Shown: positions 9,396-20,147 of the stretch, one piece after another
How positions within the stretch are numbered: the first letter of the stretch is position 1
Layout of the letters: every line of letters starts with the position of its first letter
Assembly: GCA_019217005.1 (NCBI GenBank)
Contig: JAHBNG010000103.1
Span: 1 to 54,984 of the forward strand
Source: Chloroflexi bacterium TSY
Lineage (GTDB): Bacteria > Chloroflexota > Anaerolineae > Caldilineales > Caldilineaceae
DNA: 54,984 nucleotides
Reading direction: 5' to 3'
Program-made: the position numbers and the translations under genes
The notes under the pieces: generated by a model
Database searches by the model: none
Told to the model about the DNA's origin: nothing
Seen by the model: only the letters and a program-made list of their open reading frames with translations

Positions 9396-11531
9396 ATGAA
9401 GAAAATTCCGCTCTTTGAAAACTTATCGCTCCATACCATTCAAACAATTGCAGGTGTCGGCTACCAGACTGGAATTCCGGCGGCCGAAGCCGACGCAGGG
9501 TGGCCGATGGGTGTCGTACGCCGTCCTGATGGCGATCTGGTTGTCATCGACTATCATGCCCATCGGATCTGGCGTATTGATCAAGATGGCATTCTCCACG
9601 CTTTTGCAGGAGATGGGATTCCGGGTAACTCAGGCGACGGCGGCCTCGCATTGGAGGCACGCTTCTATTGGCCTCACGACTTGACCCAGGACAAGCATGG
9701 CAATCTTTATCTCTCGGATCTGGGCAATCAGACTATCCGCCGTATTGACCATGCCACAGGTATCATCACTCGGGTGGCTGGTTCCGGCAAGGTGGGACGT
9801 GGTGGGGACGGCGGCCTGGCCCTAGAGGCAGAACTGGATACGGCGAGTGGTGTGGCCGTGGATGATGAGGGCAATCTCTATGTCTCTAGCGAATGGGCCA
9901 ACAATATTCGCCGTGTCGATGTGCAAACGGGAGTCATCGAGCTTTTTGCTGGACAGAATGCTTATTACCGAAGCGATACGGTTGCAGCCGCTTTGCCGAC
10001 CAGCGGTCCTGGTCTCAGCCTCATGGGCTATCACGGCGATGGTGGACCCGCGCGCGATGCAGCCTTTCATCATCCTGAGCACTTAGCCTTTGACCGAGGG
10101 AGTCAGCATCTCTACGTTTGTGATAACTCCAACGACCGAGTACGCCGTATCAACATGGAAACGGGTATTATTACGACAGTTTTGGGCAATGGGCATCGTT
10201 CTTCGGCGGGCGATGGTGGGCCAGCTGCGGAGGCGAGTACGCTCATGCCAGACGCGATCTGTCTTGATCCAGAAAACAATCTCTATGTAGGCGAAAAGTA
10301 TGGCTACCGCGTGCGCAAAGTAGATGCGATGACAGGCGTTGTGACCACACTTGTCGGGAACGGGGTTCCTGGTTTTGGCGAAGAGGGATTGCCAGGTAAC
10401 CAGACCCTCTGTAACTCGGTGGAAGCAGGAATCTGGGCCGATTCCGACGGCACTGTCTACTGGGGCGACTGTTCGGGACGGTTGCGTCGGTATGACGGCA
10501 AGACAAGCATTGTGACGACTGTTCTGGGTGGTACGACCGTTCATGACGGGGAGGTTGCCACGCAGGGATTTCTTTGTGGACCTGGTGGATTGACCGTGGG
10601 GCACGACGGCACGCTCTATATTGCCGATGTCTGGAATCAACGGATTCGGGCGGTCGATCCCAAAAGCGGCCTCATCCAGACAGTAGCTGGGAACGGGGCA
10701 CGAGCATATGGAGGTGACAACGGGTCTGCTACCGATGCCTATTTGGGAAATCCCCACGATGTCGCAGTCGATGGTCAAGGGCGACTGCTCATTGCCGATA
10801 CCCGCAGCGGACGTATCCGGCGGGTTGAAGCAGATGGGACGATCCTGACCATTGCCGGCACGACCCTACCGTGGGATGGCGGCGAGGGACGTTGGGACAA
10901 GGGGGATGGCGGACCTGCCAATGCGGCTAGTTTTTCGCAGATCGAAGCCGTGGTGGTGGGACCCGGTGGTGATATTTATGTGGGTGATGGTGTCGGGCGT
11001 ATTCGCCGTATCGACGCCCAGACCGAGTTGATCGCGACAATTGCCGGTACGGGGCAATCCGGCTATCAAGGAGATGGAGGTCCTGCCACCTTGGCTCGCA
11101 TCGGAACACCCACGGCCATCGATTTTGATCGAGCGGGCAACCTTTACTTTGCTGATAAGGTGCATCACGTCGTGCGGCGGGTGGGCGTTGATGGTGCGAT
11201 TTCCACCGTCGTTGGTTGTGGCAAGGCAGGCTTTTCGCCCGATGGCACTGCTGCAAACAAAGCCCAAATCAACCAGCCCTATGGATTGGCCATCGGTCCT
11301 AATGACACCATCTACTTTGCCGACTCTGCCAACAATCGGGTGCGTCGCATTACGACCACGGGTCAATTAGAGACGATTGCCGGATGCGAATTAGCAGGGG
11401 ATAGTGGTGACGGTGGACCAGCCACAACAGCTTGCTTGAATGAGCCACATGGGCTTTGCTTCTACGGTGATGATATTTTGCTGATTAGCGACCATTATAA
11501 CAATCGTGTGAAGGCCGTTTTGCTTGGGTAA
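9396..11531 (+). CDS. NHL-repeat beta-propeller protein
   Basis: A 711-residue protein made of about a dozen recurring blocks of the form GDGGPA-x-A, then a GNLYxAD-type strand, then NRIRRVD-x-TG, then I-x-TVAGxG. These are NHL repeats, which would form one or two beta-propellers. No signal peptide is visible, although the first about 20 residues are short and uncharged in part. Such proteins often bind proteins or carbohydrates, or act as lactonase-like enzymes; here no active-site residues could be assigned. The gene stands alone: a palindromic repeat precedes it and a MITE lies 60 bp downstream. Confidence 0.85.
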   Translation: MKKIPLFENLSLHTIQTIAGVGYQTGIPAAEADAGWPMGVVRRPDGDLVVIDYHAHRIWRIDQDGILHAFAGDGIPGNSGDGGLALEARFYWPHDLTQDKHGNLYLSDLGNQTIRRIDHATGIITRVAGSGKVGRGGDGGLALEAELDTASGVAVDDEGNLYVSSEWANNIRRVDVQTGVIELFAGQNAYYRSDTVAAALPTSGPGLSLMGYHGDGGPARDAAFHHPEHLAFDRGSQHLYVCDNSNDRVRRINMETGIITTVLGNGHRSSAGDGGPAAEASTLMPDAICLDPENNLYVGEKYGYRVRKVDAMTGVVTTLVGNGVPGFGEEGLPGNQTLCNSVEAGIWADSDGTVYWGDCSGRLRRYDGKTSIVTTVLGGTTVHDGEVATQGFLCGPGGLTVGHDGTLYIADVWNQRIRAVDPKSGLIQTVAGNGARAYGGDNGSATDAYLGNPHDVAVDGQGRLLIADTRSGRIRRVEADGTILTIAGTTLPWDGGEGRWDKGDGGPANAASFSQIEAVVVGPGGDIYVGDGVGRIRRIDAQTELIATIAGTGQSGYQGDGGPATLARIGTPTAIDFDRAGNLYFADKVHHVVRRVGVDGAISTVVGCGKAGFSPDGTAANKAQINQPYGLAIGPNDTIYFADSANNRVRRITTTGQLETIAGCELAGDSGDGGPATTACLNEPHGLCFYGDDILLISDHYNNRVKAVLLG

Positions 11532-11590
11532 ATTTATATGGTTATCCGAGGAATCATGTGGTTTTCAGTCGGTTTGTTGGTTCGATGGGC

Positions 11591-11746
11591 GGGGTGGTTC
11601 AGAATTAGGTTTACACTTTTGATACATAGATAAAAATCTATATTGAGGTCATTTTCTGCCTGAGCATGGCTCAAAGTAGAAAATATAAACATCTTTTCTC
11701 TTTGCAAAAATGTAAACCTAATTGTCCGCCTAAAATGAACCACCCC
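11591..11746 (+). mobile_element. MITE family 1, subfamily A, copy 2 (156 bp)
   Basis: Same element as at 6566-6720, in opposite orientation, with the GGGGTGGTTCA terminal repeats. It is flanked by the perfect 8-bp duplication CGATGGGC (11583-11590 and 11747-11754). It sits in the intergenic region between the convergent NHL gene and oppF-like gene. Confidence 0.95.
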
Positions 11747-11818
11747 CGATGGGCGGGTAACAAACCAGCCAACCAACAAACTATCCAACATCTACCCCAC
11801 AAATCCTCACAGCACCAT

Positions 11819-12847
11819 TTATATCACCAACTCAATCTCTCGTGCTCTGTGACAACTAACGTATCGTTGTGGAGCAACTTCCTCTAACTGAGGTGCCTCT
11901 TTTTGACACCGTTCGATCACAAAAGGACAACGGGGATGAAAATAACATCCGGATGGTGGGTTGGCCGGACTAGCCACTTCTCCTTCAGGGATGATGCGTT
12001 CACGGCCTTGGAAAGGATCCGGTTTGGGGAGAGAGGAAATCAGGGCCAGAGTGTAGGGGTGCTTTGGATCCTTGAAGAGCGCTTGCGGCGGTCCAATCTC
12101 GGCCACACGCCCCACATACATGACCAGGACAGTATTGCTGATCTGGTTGACCACACTCAGATCATGGGAGACAAAGAGGTAGGTCAACCCCAATTCATCT
12201 TGCAGATCCATCATCAGGTTCAGAACTTGTGCCTGCACAGAAACGTCCAGTGCAGAGACGGGCTCGTCGGCCACAATTAAGCGCGGGTTTGCGGCCAGCG
12301 CACGCGCAATCCCAATCCGTTGACGCTGACCACCACTAAAAGCATGAGGAAAGCGCTGCATATACTCTGGCCGAAGCCCCACCAGCTGTAGCAGATGCGC
12401 CACTCGTTCCTCGCGTTCCTTGCGGCCTCCAATCTTGTTGACACGTAACGGTTCGCTAATGATCTCGTAGATATTCATGCGGGGATTGAGAGATGAGAAG
12501 GGATCTTGAAAGACCATCTGAATACCGCGACGCAATGGGCGCATTTCGGTCATATTTAACTTGGCTAAATCGACCAAATTTCCCTCTTCGGTGTGATAAA
12601 GAATCTCGCCACTTGTCGGTTCCACTGCGCGTACAATACATCGAGCAGTGGTTGTCTTGCCGCAACCACTTTCGCCGACCAAACTTACTGTTTCGCCCTT
12701 GCGGATGACGAAACTCACATCGTCGACAGCGCGCAATTCTCCCACCTTGCGCTTTAAAATGCCGGATTCAACAGGGTAGTACTTTTTTAGGTTATTTACT
12801 TGCAGTACGATGTCATTGGCTAATGTTTTGCCATTGGCGGCGCTCAT
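11819..12847 (-). CDS. Oligopeptide ABC transporter ATP-binding protein (OppF/DppF type)
   Basis: A 342-residue ATPase that energises peptide import. It has Walker [11 protein letters not shown]-loop QDPFSSLNP, signature [11 protein letters not shown], Walker B LIVADEP, and switch His in VSHDLS. The C-terminal oligopeptide-type extension contains Cys residues ([12 protein letters not shown]). It follows the OppD-like gene by 56 bp in the same direction and is the last gene of the unit. It would pair with the permeases at 20473-22544 and the receptor at 22757-24880, although several unrelated genes now separate them. Confidence 0.9.
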   Translation of the reverse strand: MSAANGKTLANDIVLQVNNLKKYYPVESGILKRKVGELRAVDDVSFVIRKGETVSLVGESGCGKTTTARCIVRAVEPTSGEILYHTEEGNLVDLAKLNMTEMRPLRRGIQMVFQDPFSSLNPRMNIYEIISEPLRVNKIGGRKEREERVAHLLQLVGLRPEYMQRFPHAFSGGQRQRIGIARALAANPRLIVADEPVSALDVSVQAQVLNLMMDLQDELGLTYLFVSHDLSVVNQISNTVLVMYVGRVAEIGPPQALFKDPKHPYTLALISSLPKPDPFQGRERIIPEGEVASPANPPSGCYFHPRCPFVIERCQKEAPQLEEVAPQRYVSCHRAREIELVI

Positions 12848-12903
12848 ACTTGCGTTACCTTGTCCTCTTTGTCTTTTGGGCTCTATATACTCGTCGATAA
12901 ACT

Positions 12904-13974
12904 CTAACGCTCTGGATACAGAAAACAGCTTGCCGTATGCTCCCGACCGACCTGTGCGAGCTGCGGTTCTTGCTCGTCACAAGTTCCAGCGATAAAAGCG
13001 GGGCAGCGCGGATAAAAAGAACATCCGGTTGGTCGAGATTGAGGATGTGGGATGGAACCGGAGATAGACGGCAGACGCTCACGTGGTTGCGCATCGATCC
13101 GTGGGATCGATGTCAGTAGCGCCTGTGTATAGGGGTGTTTGGGATTGGAGAAGATTTCGCCTACGGGAGCTTTTTCGACCACACGTCCCAAATACATAAC
13201 AGCCACTTCATCCGCCACTTCAGCGATTACTCCTAGATCGTGCGTGATAAAAATTATCGCCATGCCATGTTCATCTTGCAGGTGTTGCAACAGATTCAGG
13301 ATCTGGGCCTGGGTGGTCACATCCAGGGCAGTCGTCGGTTCATCGGCAATCAGAATACGCGGCTTGGTGGACAGCGCCATGGCAATCATCGCACGCTGAC
13401 ATTGCCCGCCACTCAGTTGATAAGGGTACTCTGCAAGCCGTTGGCGCGGATTCGGAATCCCCACATGGGTCAGCCATTCGGTCGCGGCGGCAAGCATTTC
13501 AGCCCTGGTCAAATCTGTATGCAATCGGATGGCTTCCATCAATTGGTTCCCCACCGTGTGTACTGGGCTAAAAGAACTCATCGGCTCCTGAAAGATCATG
13601 GAGATCTCACCGCCCCGAACCGTCTTCATCTCGCTGCTGTTGTAAGGAAGTGACAGCAGGTCAACCGTCTGTAGATGACCACCAGCATCTGAATAGGTAT
13701 AAAGAATCTCTCCTCCAACAATATGGCCTGGTTTATCGACAATCTGCAAAATGGACTTGGCCGCCACGCTCTTTCCACAGCCGCTCTCACCGACAATACC
13801 AAGTGTCTTACCCGGCTGCACATCAAAGCTTGCACCATCCACCGCTTGGACAATGCCTTCGTCGGTAAAGAAATGTGTTTGCAAATCTTTGACCTGAAGA
13901 ATCGGTTCTGGCTTTGGTTCAGATATGTCCGTTCCGGAGGATAGACCCCGTGCTGTTCTCTCCGCCATCATCAT
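12904..13974 (-). CDS. Oligopeptide ABC transporter ATP-binding protein (OppD/DppD type)
   Basis: A 356-residue ATPase with Walker A GESGCGKSV, Q-loop QEPMSSFSPV, signature SGGQCQRAMIA, Walker B ILIADEP, His in ITHDLG, and a Cys-rich C-terminal extension (FYPRCPAFIAGTC). Three consecutive ATG codons occur at 13966-13974. I took the first, since upstream in-frame residues are unlike the family although the frame stays open to 14133. It heads a two-gene ATPase unit with the OppF-like gene. Confidence 0.9.
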   Translation of the reverse strand: MMMAERTARGLSSGTDISEPKPEPILQVKDLQTHFFTDEGIVQAVDGASFDVQPGKTLGIVGESGCGKSVAAKSILQIVDKPGHIVGGEILYTYSDAGGHLQTVDLLSLPYNSSEMKTVRGGEISMIFQEPMSSFSPVHTVGNQLMEAIRLHTDLTRAEMLAAATEWLTHVGIPNPRQRLAEYPYQLSGGQCQRAMIAMALSTKPRILIADEPTTALDVTTQAQILNLLQHLQDEHGMAIIFITHDLGVIAEVADEVAVMYLGRVVEKAPVGEIFSNPKHPYTQALLTSIPRIDAQPRERLPSISGSIPHPQSRPTGCSFYPRCPAFIAGTCDEQEPQLAQVGREHTASCFLYPER

Positions 13975-14164
13975 CTTTCGTTCAACCTTTGTGTCTGATT
14001 CGCCCAGATACCATCGTATACTTTCGAGCTTGCGCGCGTTAGTGGATCGGGATGGAGCGATGAGGTAGGTAACGGGGAGTGCATTACCTGCCGCCTCATC
14101 ACTTGTCCAGTACACTTCGTCGCATCGTGTCAAACTTGCGTCATGATCAAATGGTCATTGCTGC

Positions 14165-15967
14165 TCACTCTTCGAGATCAGTTAACATTGGCAACTTCCG
14201 TAAACCCAACCAGGTGAGCAACTCATCCAGCTGAGCGCGGGTCGACCAGAAAATCCCCGTTTCATGCGCCAGTGACTCAGCTTTGGCCGTTAACCCTTCG
14301 TGGGCAAAGAGCCAGATGCGCACTGCTTTCGGATTATACTCAGCTTGAACGGCCTCTGCTTGTAAGAGCAACTGTTCAAGTACGTCCGGTCCGATCTTGC
14401 GAGTTGTCACCCATTTGCTCTGGCAGACCCATTTTTCAGCCCCGATTGCGCCGAGCAAGTCGATTTCCTGTCCCTTGCCTGATTGTAGGCGCACTCGATG
14501 ATGGACAAATATGAGTGGCCAGGGCATCGTGATATCTTCTTTGCTGTTCAAGAGGTGGCCAGGAAGTGGTTGTTTACTTTTATCTTGGCTATTGAGCAAG
14601 ACCTGGCTCATAAAGACTTCAGCTAGATATCCCTGATATTCACGAATCCGTCGTTCCAACCTACTGTATTGACTCACTAAATCATCGCGTACTTTGATGG
14701 GATTCTGCCCCTCAACCTCAACTCGTCCCCACACCTTCAAAAACTCTAACAAAATTGGATCGTCGATCTTGCGGAACCAGCTGCCCAATTCTAGATATTC
14801 TAACAAATCGCCACGCGACAAACGCACGAGAACATCGCGGATTTCATCTAATGGTACATCATGCCCTTCACGTTCTTTGAGTACCAGCTGAATGCGCTCA
14901 AGACTGATCCGCTCTTCTTCCTCTCGTGCCGAAAGATAGAGAATCCATTTGGTGATGCCATAATTATTCAATCTCTCGATCCAGCCCGTTACCTGATCGT
15001 ACAGTTCACCCCAGATAAAGCCGGAAGAAATATCTACAGCCAGGGCACGGTTGATAGCTTCCTCGTCAACTAAAGGTTGCTTCGACACTGCAGCCTGACG
15101 CACGACAGCACTGATGTAGAAGGGATTGCCGCCACACCGTTCAGCCACCACTGGAGCCATCAGTTCCGATAAATCTGTCTCATAGTAACACGCTGTGTTC
15201 AGCGCCAATTCTGCTCCCCAATAGCCAGAGAGCGGTTCAATCGGTTTGCTGTCAAAGCGCCCAAATAGTGAGCCGCGCCCGATGATTTCGCGGGCCAGAA
15301 TGCTCATGGCCGAACCAGTGACGAAGTGGGGGCAAGTGGGCGATTCAACGGCTTCTTTCATGACCCCAACAATGTCAAATTCGTATTGAGGCAAACGCGT
15401 GTTTTGGAATTCGTCCAGAAAGACGGCAATTGCTGTGTCATCGTTATCCGAAACACGCCGGATCATTTCCACTGCCTCTTGCTCAGGTGCAGGACCGTCA
15501 CGTCTGAGTACTGCATCATACAAGCGGAGTATCCAATTCAATCTTTCCGTAAAAGGATATAATGATCGAGACGTCTCAACTGCTGCCAGCAGTTGCTCCC
15601 CGCGCAAATGCTCTCGAACTAATTCAGGCTGACGGGTATAGAAGCCTACATAATAGCGCAAGAAGTTTTCCAGATATTGTTCGGAAAATTCCCAGCGATC
15701 GGTCGCCCGGTCCAAAAAAGAGTAGTAGACCGGCACGACTGCCAGCGGATCGGTCGGGTCCTGGTCAAAAAAGAGGCGATTGACGACGCGCTTGAAAATC
15801 TCAGTCTTGCCCATACGCCGCCGTCCTAGAAGCACAGTTGAGATTGTACGACGGGTTGCGGCTTTTCGAGCTTCCGTATAGAAAAACTCCAGAAACTCCA
15901 TCCGATCCGTATACACTTCTTCTGGGACAAGCGGCTTGATCACCCAGGGCAGTGTATTTTTTGTCAT
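14165..15967 (-). CDS. AAA-type ATP-binding protein with C-terminal PD-(D/E)XK-like domain
   Basis: A 600-residue protein. The N-terminus (residues about 1-60) leads to Walker A GRRRMGKT. Walker B is IAVFLDEFQ near residue 190, followed by the sensor-like FVTGSAMSI. A winged-helix/DUF region follows. The C-terminus near residue 500 has EIDLLGAIG then CQSKW, an EID-(x)n-QxK pattern like the nuclease core of DUF234-type ATPases but with Gln at the usual Glu. It is a larger relative of the broken ATPase at 1057-2471. Role unknown; a mobile or defence-related ATPase is possible. It sits between the transporter ATPases and the decayed receptor, with no sign of belonging to that operon. Confidence 0.7.
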   Translation of the reverse strand: MTKNTLPWVIKPLVPEEVYTDRMEFLEFFYTEARKAATRRTISTVLLGRRRMGKTEIFKRVVNRLFFDQDPTDPLAVVPVYYSFLDRATDRWEFSEQYLENFLRYYVGFYTRQPELVREHLRGEQLLAAVETSRSLYPFTERLNWILRLYDAVLRRDGPAPEQEAVEMIRRVSDNDDTAIAVFLDEFQNTRLPQYEFDIVGVMKEAVESPTCPHFVTGSAMSILAREIIGRGSLFGRFDSKPIEPLSGYWGAELALNTACYYETDLSELMAPVVAERCGGNPFYISAVVRQAAVSKQPLVDEEAINRALAVDISSGFIWGELYDQVTGWIERLNNYGITKWILYLSAREEEERISLERIQLVLKEREGHDVPLDEIRDVLVRLSRGDLLEYLELGSWFRKIDDPILLEFLKVWGRVEVEGQNPIKVRDDLVSQYSRLERRIREYQGYLAEVFMSQVLLNSQDKSKQPLPGHLLNSKEDITMPWPLIFVHHRVRLQSGKGQEIDLLGAIGAEKWVCQSKWVTTRKIGPDVLEQLLLQAEAVQAEYNPKAVRIWLFAHEGLTAKAESLAHETGIFWSTRAQLDELLTWLGLRKLPMLTDLEE

Positions 15968-16137
15968 ACGAATTTATCCTCTCAATGTTGCGCCACAAAC
16001 AAAATATCACGTATCTGTCAGACATTATAATGTTTTAGTCGCAACAAAGACAACTACGAGGATTGAATGCCCTATTCACGCAACTCACAACCGCAATTGG
16101 GATTAGGCTTTTCCAATAATTAAAACACGCAATTTGA

Positions 16138-16292
16138 GGGGTGGTTCAAAATTAGGTTTACACTTTTGATATATAGACAAAAATCTATATGAGACCGTTT
16201 TCTCTCTGAGAACCGGCGAAATCAGAGAATATAAACGTTCTTTCTGTTTCTAAAAGTGTAAACCTATCTATCCAGCTAAAATGAACCACCCC
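16138..16292 (+). mobile_element. MITE family 1, subfamily B, copy 1 (155 bp)
   Basis: Ends are GGGGTGGTTCA and inverse; the flanking 8-bp duplication is CAATTTGA (16130-16137 and 16293-16300). The inner sequence differs from subfamily A in the central part (CGTTTTCTCTCTGAGAACCG region) but keeps the bipartite terminal repeats. It is nearly the same as the copy at 35341-35495. The 400-bp gap between the AAA gene and the receptor pseudogene otherwise shows nothing. Confidence 0.95.
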
Positions 16293-16370
16293 CAATTTGA
16301 TATGGAAAAGCTCAAGCCCTTCCAGAGAAATCGACTTAGCAAATTGGGAACCTACTTCTCTGGAATGATC

Positions 16371-18205
16371 TTACTCTTGAAGAATGAACCACGTTTCCGG
16401 ATAAGCGTGGCTCGGCGTCTGCGCATAGACGTTCCGCTCTAAAGGCCGAGGAGCATTGCGCACATTGTTCTTCATCACAACGGTCAGATCGGGTGCTTGA
16501 ACCAAGATGCCCAATCGAGCATGGTTGTCGCACATGATCTCTGTCCCTTCGATGTAAAGCTGCCGACGCTTGTCTGGGTCCAACTCCTGGGCGGCCTCCC
16601 AATGCTTCAGCACCATCTCCTTGATCCACTCTGGACCATCATACTCTGCTGGATCAGGGTTAGGCGTGCCTGCCCAATTTGAGGCTAGCGGCGCCCAGCG
16701 AATGCTTGGCAGCAGACGAGGCGCAACTTCTGGATTCCAATCGCCCGTGGCGAATGTGTTCATCATTGGCTGATTGGCCCTCATGCGTTCATTCCAAAGG
16801 CTACGCTCGACTGGATTCGCGATCAACTGAACTCCCAGGCTATCTTGCCACGTCTGTCCAATACGTTCGGCTATTTCGGGATAGGGCAAAAATGCACCAC
16901 TCACTGCATCGATGCGCAGAACAAGCCGTTCTCCGCTTGGCAAGAGGCGAAAACCTTCACTGTCCTTTTGGTCTAGACCAATGGCGTCCAGAAGTTCGTT
17001 CGCTTCGTCTGGTGCAAAGTGTCCAAACTCCTCGTCCCAACGCGTCGAGTTGAAGAAGGGCGGCGTATCGCCAGGGCAGAAAGATGCTTCGGTGCCAACA
17101 CCCAGGAAAAAGGTTTCATTGATTTCACTCCGCTCAATTCCCAGCGAGAGTGCCTTGCGGAAGTCTCGATTTTGCAAGAAGCTGGCAATCTCCTCATCCT
17201 CATTCCAATCCTGATTGAAGGCCACCTTGACCTGATGACGGGTGCGGCTGGTGTAGAAATCCACAAAGTAATCGCCTTCCACTTCATTCTCGCGAATGAC
17301 CGGCAGCTTGTTAAAGGCAATATGGCGGCCCTGAATCGTATAGTTTCCTGCAATCGCGCGCAGGTTAAGCACTTCCAACTCCTCCACAAGCTCCAGCGAT
17401 ACCTGGTCAAAATATGGGAGCTGATTGCCTGCGGTATCCACTGCCCAGAAGTAAGGGTTGCGCTCAAGCACATATTCGTTGGAAGCGATCGTTGTCACTG
17501 GTTTCCACTGCGTCATGACCGGTAGATCGGGATTCATGTGTGCGTCGTTCCGCGCCAGAAAATAGAGATGCCAGCCTTCAAAGCCTGCCTCTTCGGCTTT
17601 TGCGTTGGCCTCCTCTTCACCCACAAAATCTGCGTGGAACTGCTCCAATCTCGCAGATAGATCGTCCATTCAGTTGCATCGTCATTCGATTCCCAATCCT
17701 TGGCCAAGCGAGGACGCAGTTCAGTTGCACTGGTATCCCAGAAGAGGGTATAGTCATTGTTCATGCGCTCGATATTCTGGCGGTCGCCGGGACCCGTGAA
17801 AGCGCGTTGCCACGTACCTCCATATTGACCAATCATCTCACCAGGTTCGATGACCAATGGCTCCTTGGGGAGACGCTCGACAACAGAGGGCAAGCCACCA
17901 GCAGCCACCAGTTCGGCCAGCATTGGTGCTTCACTAAACGAATCGGGCATTGTATCGGAGATTGATGGCCAGCATGGGGTCTCCCAAGTACAGCTCTCCC
18001 GTTGGGCTTGATAATCGTCAGTAGGAATTTCCTCAGATTCTTGCGCAGTCGCTGTATCTTCGCTCGACGCCTGTTCACTGGATTGAGATGTGTCGGCTTC
18101 AGGTGCCGGCTCTGCAGAAGGGGAACTACACGCCGTTAATAGTGGCAAGAGTAGTATAACAGTCAAAATGCTAAACAGTTTGACTCGCCTAGATTCATTT
18201 CGCAT
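16371..18205 (-). pseudogene. Peptide ABC transporter substrate-binding lipoprotein (family 5), internally deleted
   Basis: A paralogue of the intact receptor at 22757-24880. It begins with a lipoprotein leader ending in the lipobox LTAC after MRNESRRVKLF and a strong AAGGAG ribosome site. Aligned by eye with the intact copy, about 105 codons are missing between TIYLRD and LEQFHADFVG (junction near 17660), and the frames no longer match. The upstream frame ends at 17534 and the downstream frame runs 17669-16371. The flanking halves remain very similar to the intact paralogue, so the deletion looks recent. The ancestral protein would bind oligopeptides outside the membrane. Confidence 0.88.
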
Positions 18206-18289
18206 CGTGCATCTCCTTATTTGGATTCGTGGGACTGGGTTGATGTATACTCAGTAGATAAACATGCGGTGAGCCAACACAACAGGGGA

Positions 18290-18485
18290 TGAAAAATGTG
18301 TTAAAGTGTGGTGGCAGCCGCCGAACAGAAATCGGGAAAGGTCCGTGGTCAAGTAAAGAACGCTCAGTAGCTAGATTGGTGTACACCGACGCACCACGGG
18401 ATGTGGACGTTCCTCGGGACGAAACACGCAGGGCAGACTGTGCTCACAATCGGGTACACATAAGCGGCTGCGAAAGGAAAGGAAG
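18290..18485 (+). ncRNA. Candidate bridge-RNA locus in the left end of the IS110-family element
   Basis: About 200 non-coding bases precede the IS110 transposase. IS110-group elements are known to encode a structured bridge RNA of about 170-200 nt at this position. Local pairing is visible: CCGTGGT at 18343-18349 with ACCACGG at 18393-18399, and the palindrome GGTGTACACC within the enclosed loop. The exact element end, the RNA ends and the guide loops cannot be fixed from one copy. Only position and length support the call. Confidence 0.35.
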
Positions 18486-19713
18486 ATGGAAGTGATGTTT
18501 CCGAAGTGCAGCGGCCTGGATGTTCACAAGCGGATGGTAGTGGCGTGTGTGGTAGATGAATCAGGGAGGATGGAGCAGGTGCGCAAGCGATTTGGGACAA
18601 CGACGGTCGAGTTGGAGGGGTTGAGGTCGTGGCTGTCGTCGTATGGGATCACGCATGTGGCGATGGAGAGTACGGGAGTGTATTGGAAACCGATCTACAA
18701 TGTGTTGCATGAGCATTTTGAGGTCTGGATTGTGAATGCCCGCCATCTGGCACAGGTGCCTGGTCGCAAGACGGATGAGAGCGATGCGGCCTGGATCACG
18801 AAACTGATGAGTTATGGACTGCTGGAGCGCAGTTTCATTCCAGATGTGGAGCAAAGGGACTTGCGAGACCTGACGCGCTATCGGACGCGTCTCTTGCAAG
18901 AGAAGAGTGCGGCAGTCAATCGCCTGCATAAGGTGTTGGAAGATGCCAACGTCAAGTTGGGATCGGTGGTCACGAGCATCCAAGGTGTATCGGCACGCCA
19001 GATGATCGAGGCCCTGATTGCAGATGAGATGGACCCAGAAGCCATGGCTGACTTGGCACAAAAGCGGCTGCGGGCCAAGATTCCCCCAGTTGGTTGATGC
19101 GTTGACGGGACTGGTCCGTCCTCATCATCGTTTTATGCTGCAAGAAGTTCTGCATCATCTCGATCACCTGAATGTACGCATTGATGCCCTCAATCAACAG
19201 ATTGGGGTCCTCATGGCTCCGCATGCTGACCTCATCGCACGCCTAGATGCCATTCCCGGTGTGGGGCGAGTCGTCGCCGAGATAATTCTGGCGGAGATCG
19301 GTCCCTCGGTCGAAAGCTGGCCCTCAGCTAAGAAACTGGCCTCCTGGGCTTGTGTCTGTCCTGGCAACAACGAATCGGCGGGCAAACGCAAGAGTGGTCG
19401 CCGACGAAAGGGCCAGAAATGGTTAGTCACCGCCCTCGTTGAAGCGGCTTGGGCCGCCTCTCGCACCAAGGACACCTATCTCGCCGCACAGTTCCACCGT
19501 CTCAAGGCACGACGCGGAGCCAAGCGGGCAGCTATTGCCGTGGCCCATTCCATCTTGACCATCGTCTATCATCTCATCGACAAGCCCGATGCCGTCTTTG
19601 AAGAACTCGGCGGCGACTTCTTTCTCAAACGACGCAAGGAGCATGCACAAGCCGGCGCACTCAAAACCCTCGAGTCCCTCGGCTTCAAGGTTTTCTTGGC
19701 ACCGACCGCCTAA
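18486..19713 (+). pseudogene. IS110-family transposase (DEDD recombinase), one-base frameshift
   Basis: The N-terminal DEDD RuvC-like domain is present: GLDVHKRMVVA, AMESTGVYW and KTDESDAAWI. The C-terminal transposase_20 domain (PGVGRVVAEIILAEIG, then ASWACVCPGNNESAGKRK, where the catalytic Ser region lies) is in another frame. The frames meet at a run of five C at 19083-19087; with four C the protein reads AKIPQLVDALTG without a break, giving about 409 residues. One extra C, real or an assembly error, inactivates it. The element lies directly upstream of the decayed receptor gene. Confidence 0.9.
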
Positions 19714-19893
19714 GTACGGTGCTCACTACAACTGATTTGCGTTGGGCACAGGCAACGACGCCACCCACTCTGGCGGGTCAACTTGGACCCGCTTCTTATT
19801 CAACGCGGCCTTTAACCCCTCTCTCTCTTCTCTTGCTGCCCTTTTTTTCAGGGCAGACCGCAACGCGGAGTGAGCGCACCTTTCCTTTGGAAA

Positions 19894-20073
19894 GGCGTTC
19901 TCTAATGCGAACGGGACCGGCGTTAGAGATTACACGCAGTAGGATTTCTCAGAGGTAGAGCGTTCAAATGGCGAAAAAAGACGCAGTAGAGAATCTCGGA
20001 CCATTTGGCACGCTCGAGTCTGTTTTGACTGAGAAATGCAGGATTATGTCTACTGCGTGTAATAGAGAACGCC
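19894..20073. repeat. Inverted-repeat element between IS110 and the DUF433 gene
   Basis: A perfect 14-bp inverted repeat, ATTACACGCAGTAG (19929-19942) and CTACTGCGTGTAAT (20050-20063), is nested inside a second pair, GGCGTTCTCTA (19894-19904) and TAGAGAACGCC (20063-20073). The interior has no ORF. The inner element of 135 bp looks like a MITE; no target duplication was recognised. The rest of the 19714-20117 gap holds only a short CTGCCC/GGGCAG stem around a T-run at about 19840, which could end transcription of the transposase. Confidence 0.6.
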
Positions 20074-20147
20074 TCCTCCACGGTGGTCTACTGATACTAA
20101 AATCAATATTGTGGTAGATGAATAGCGACTCACAAGGAAATATGATC

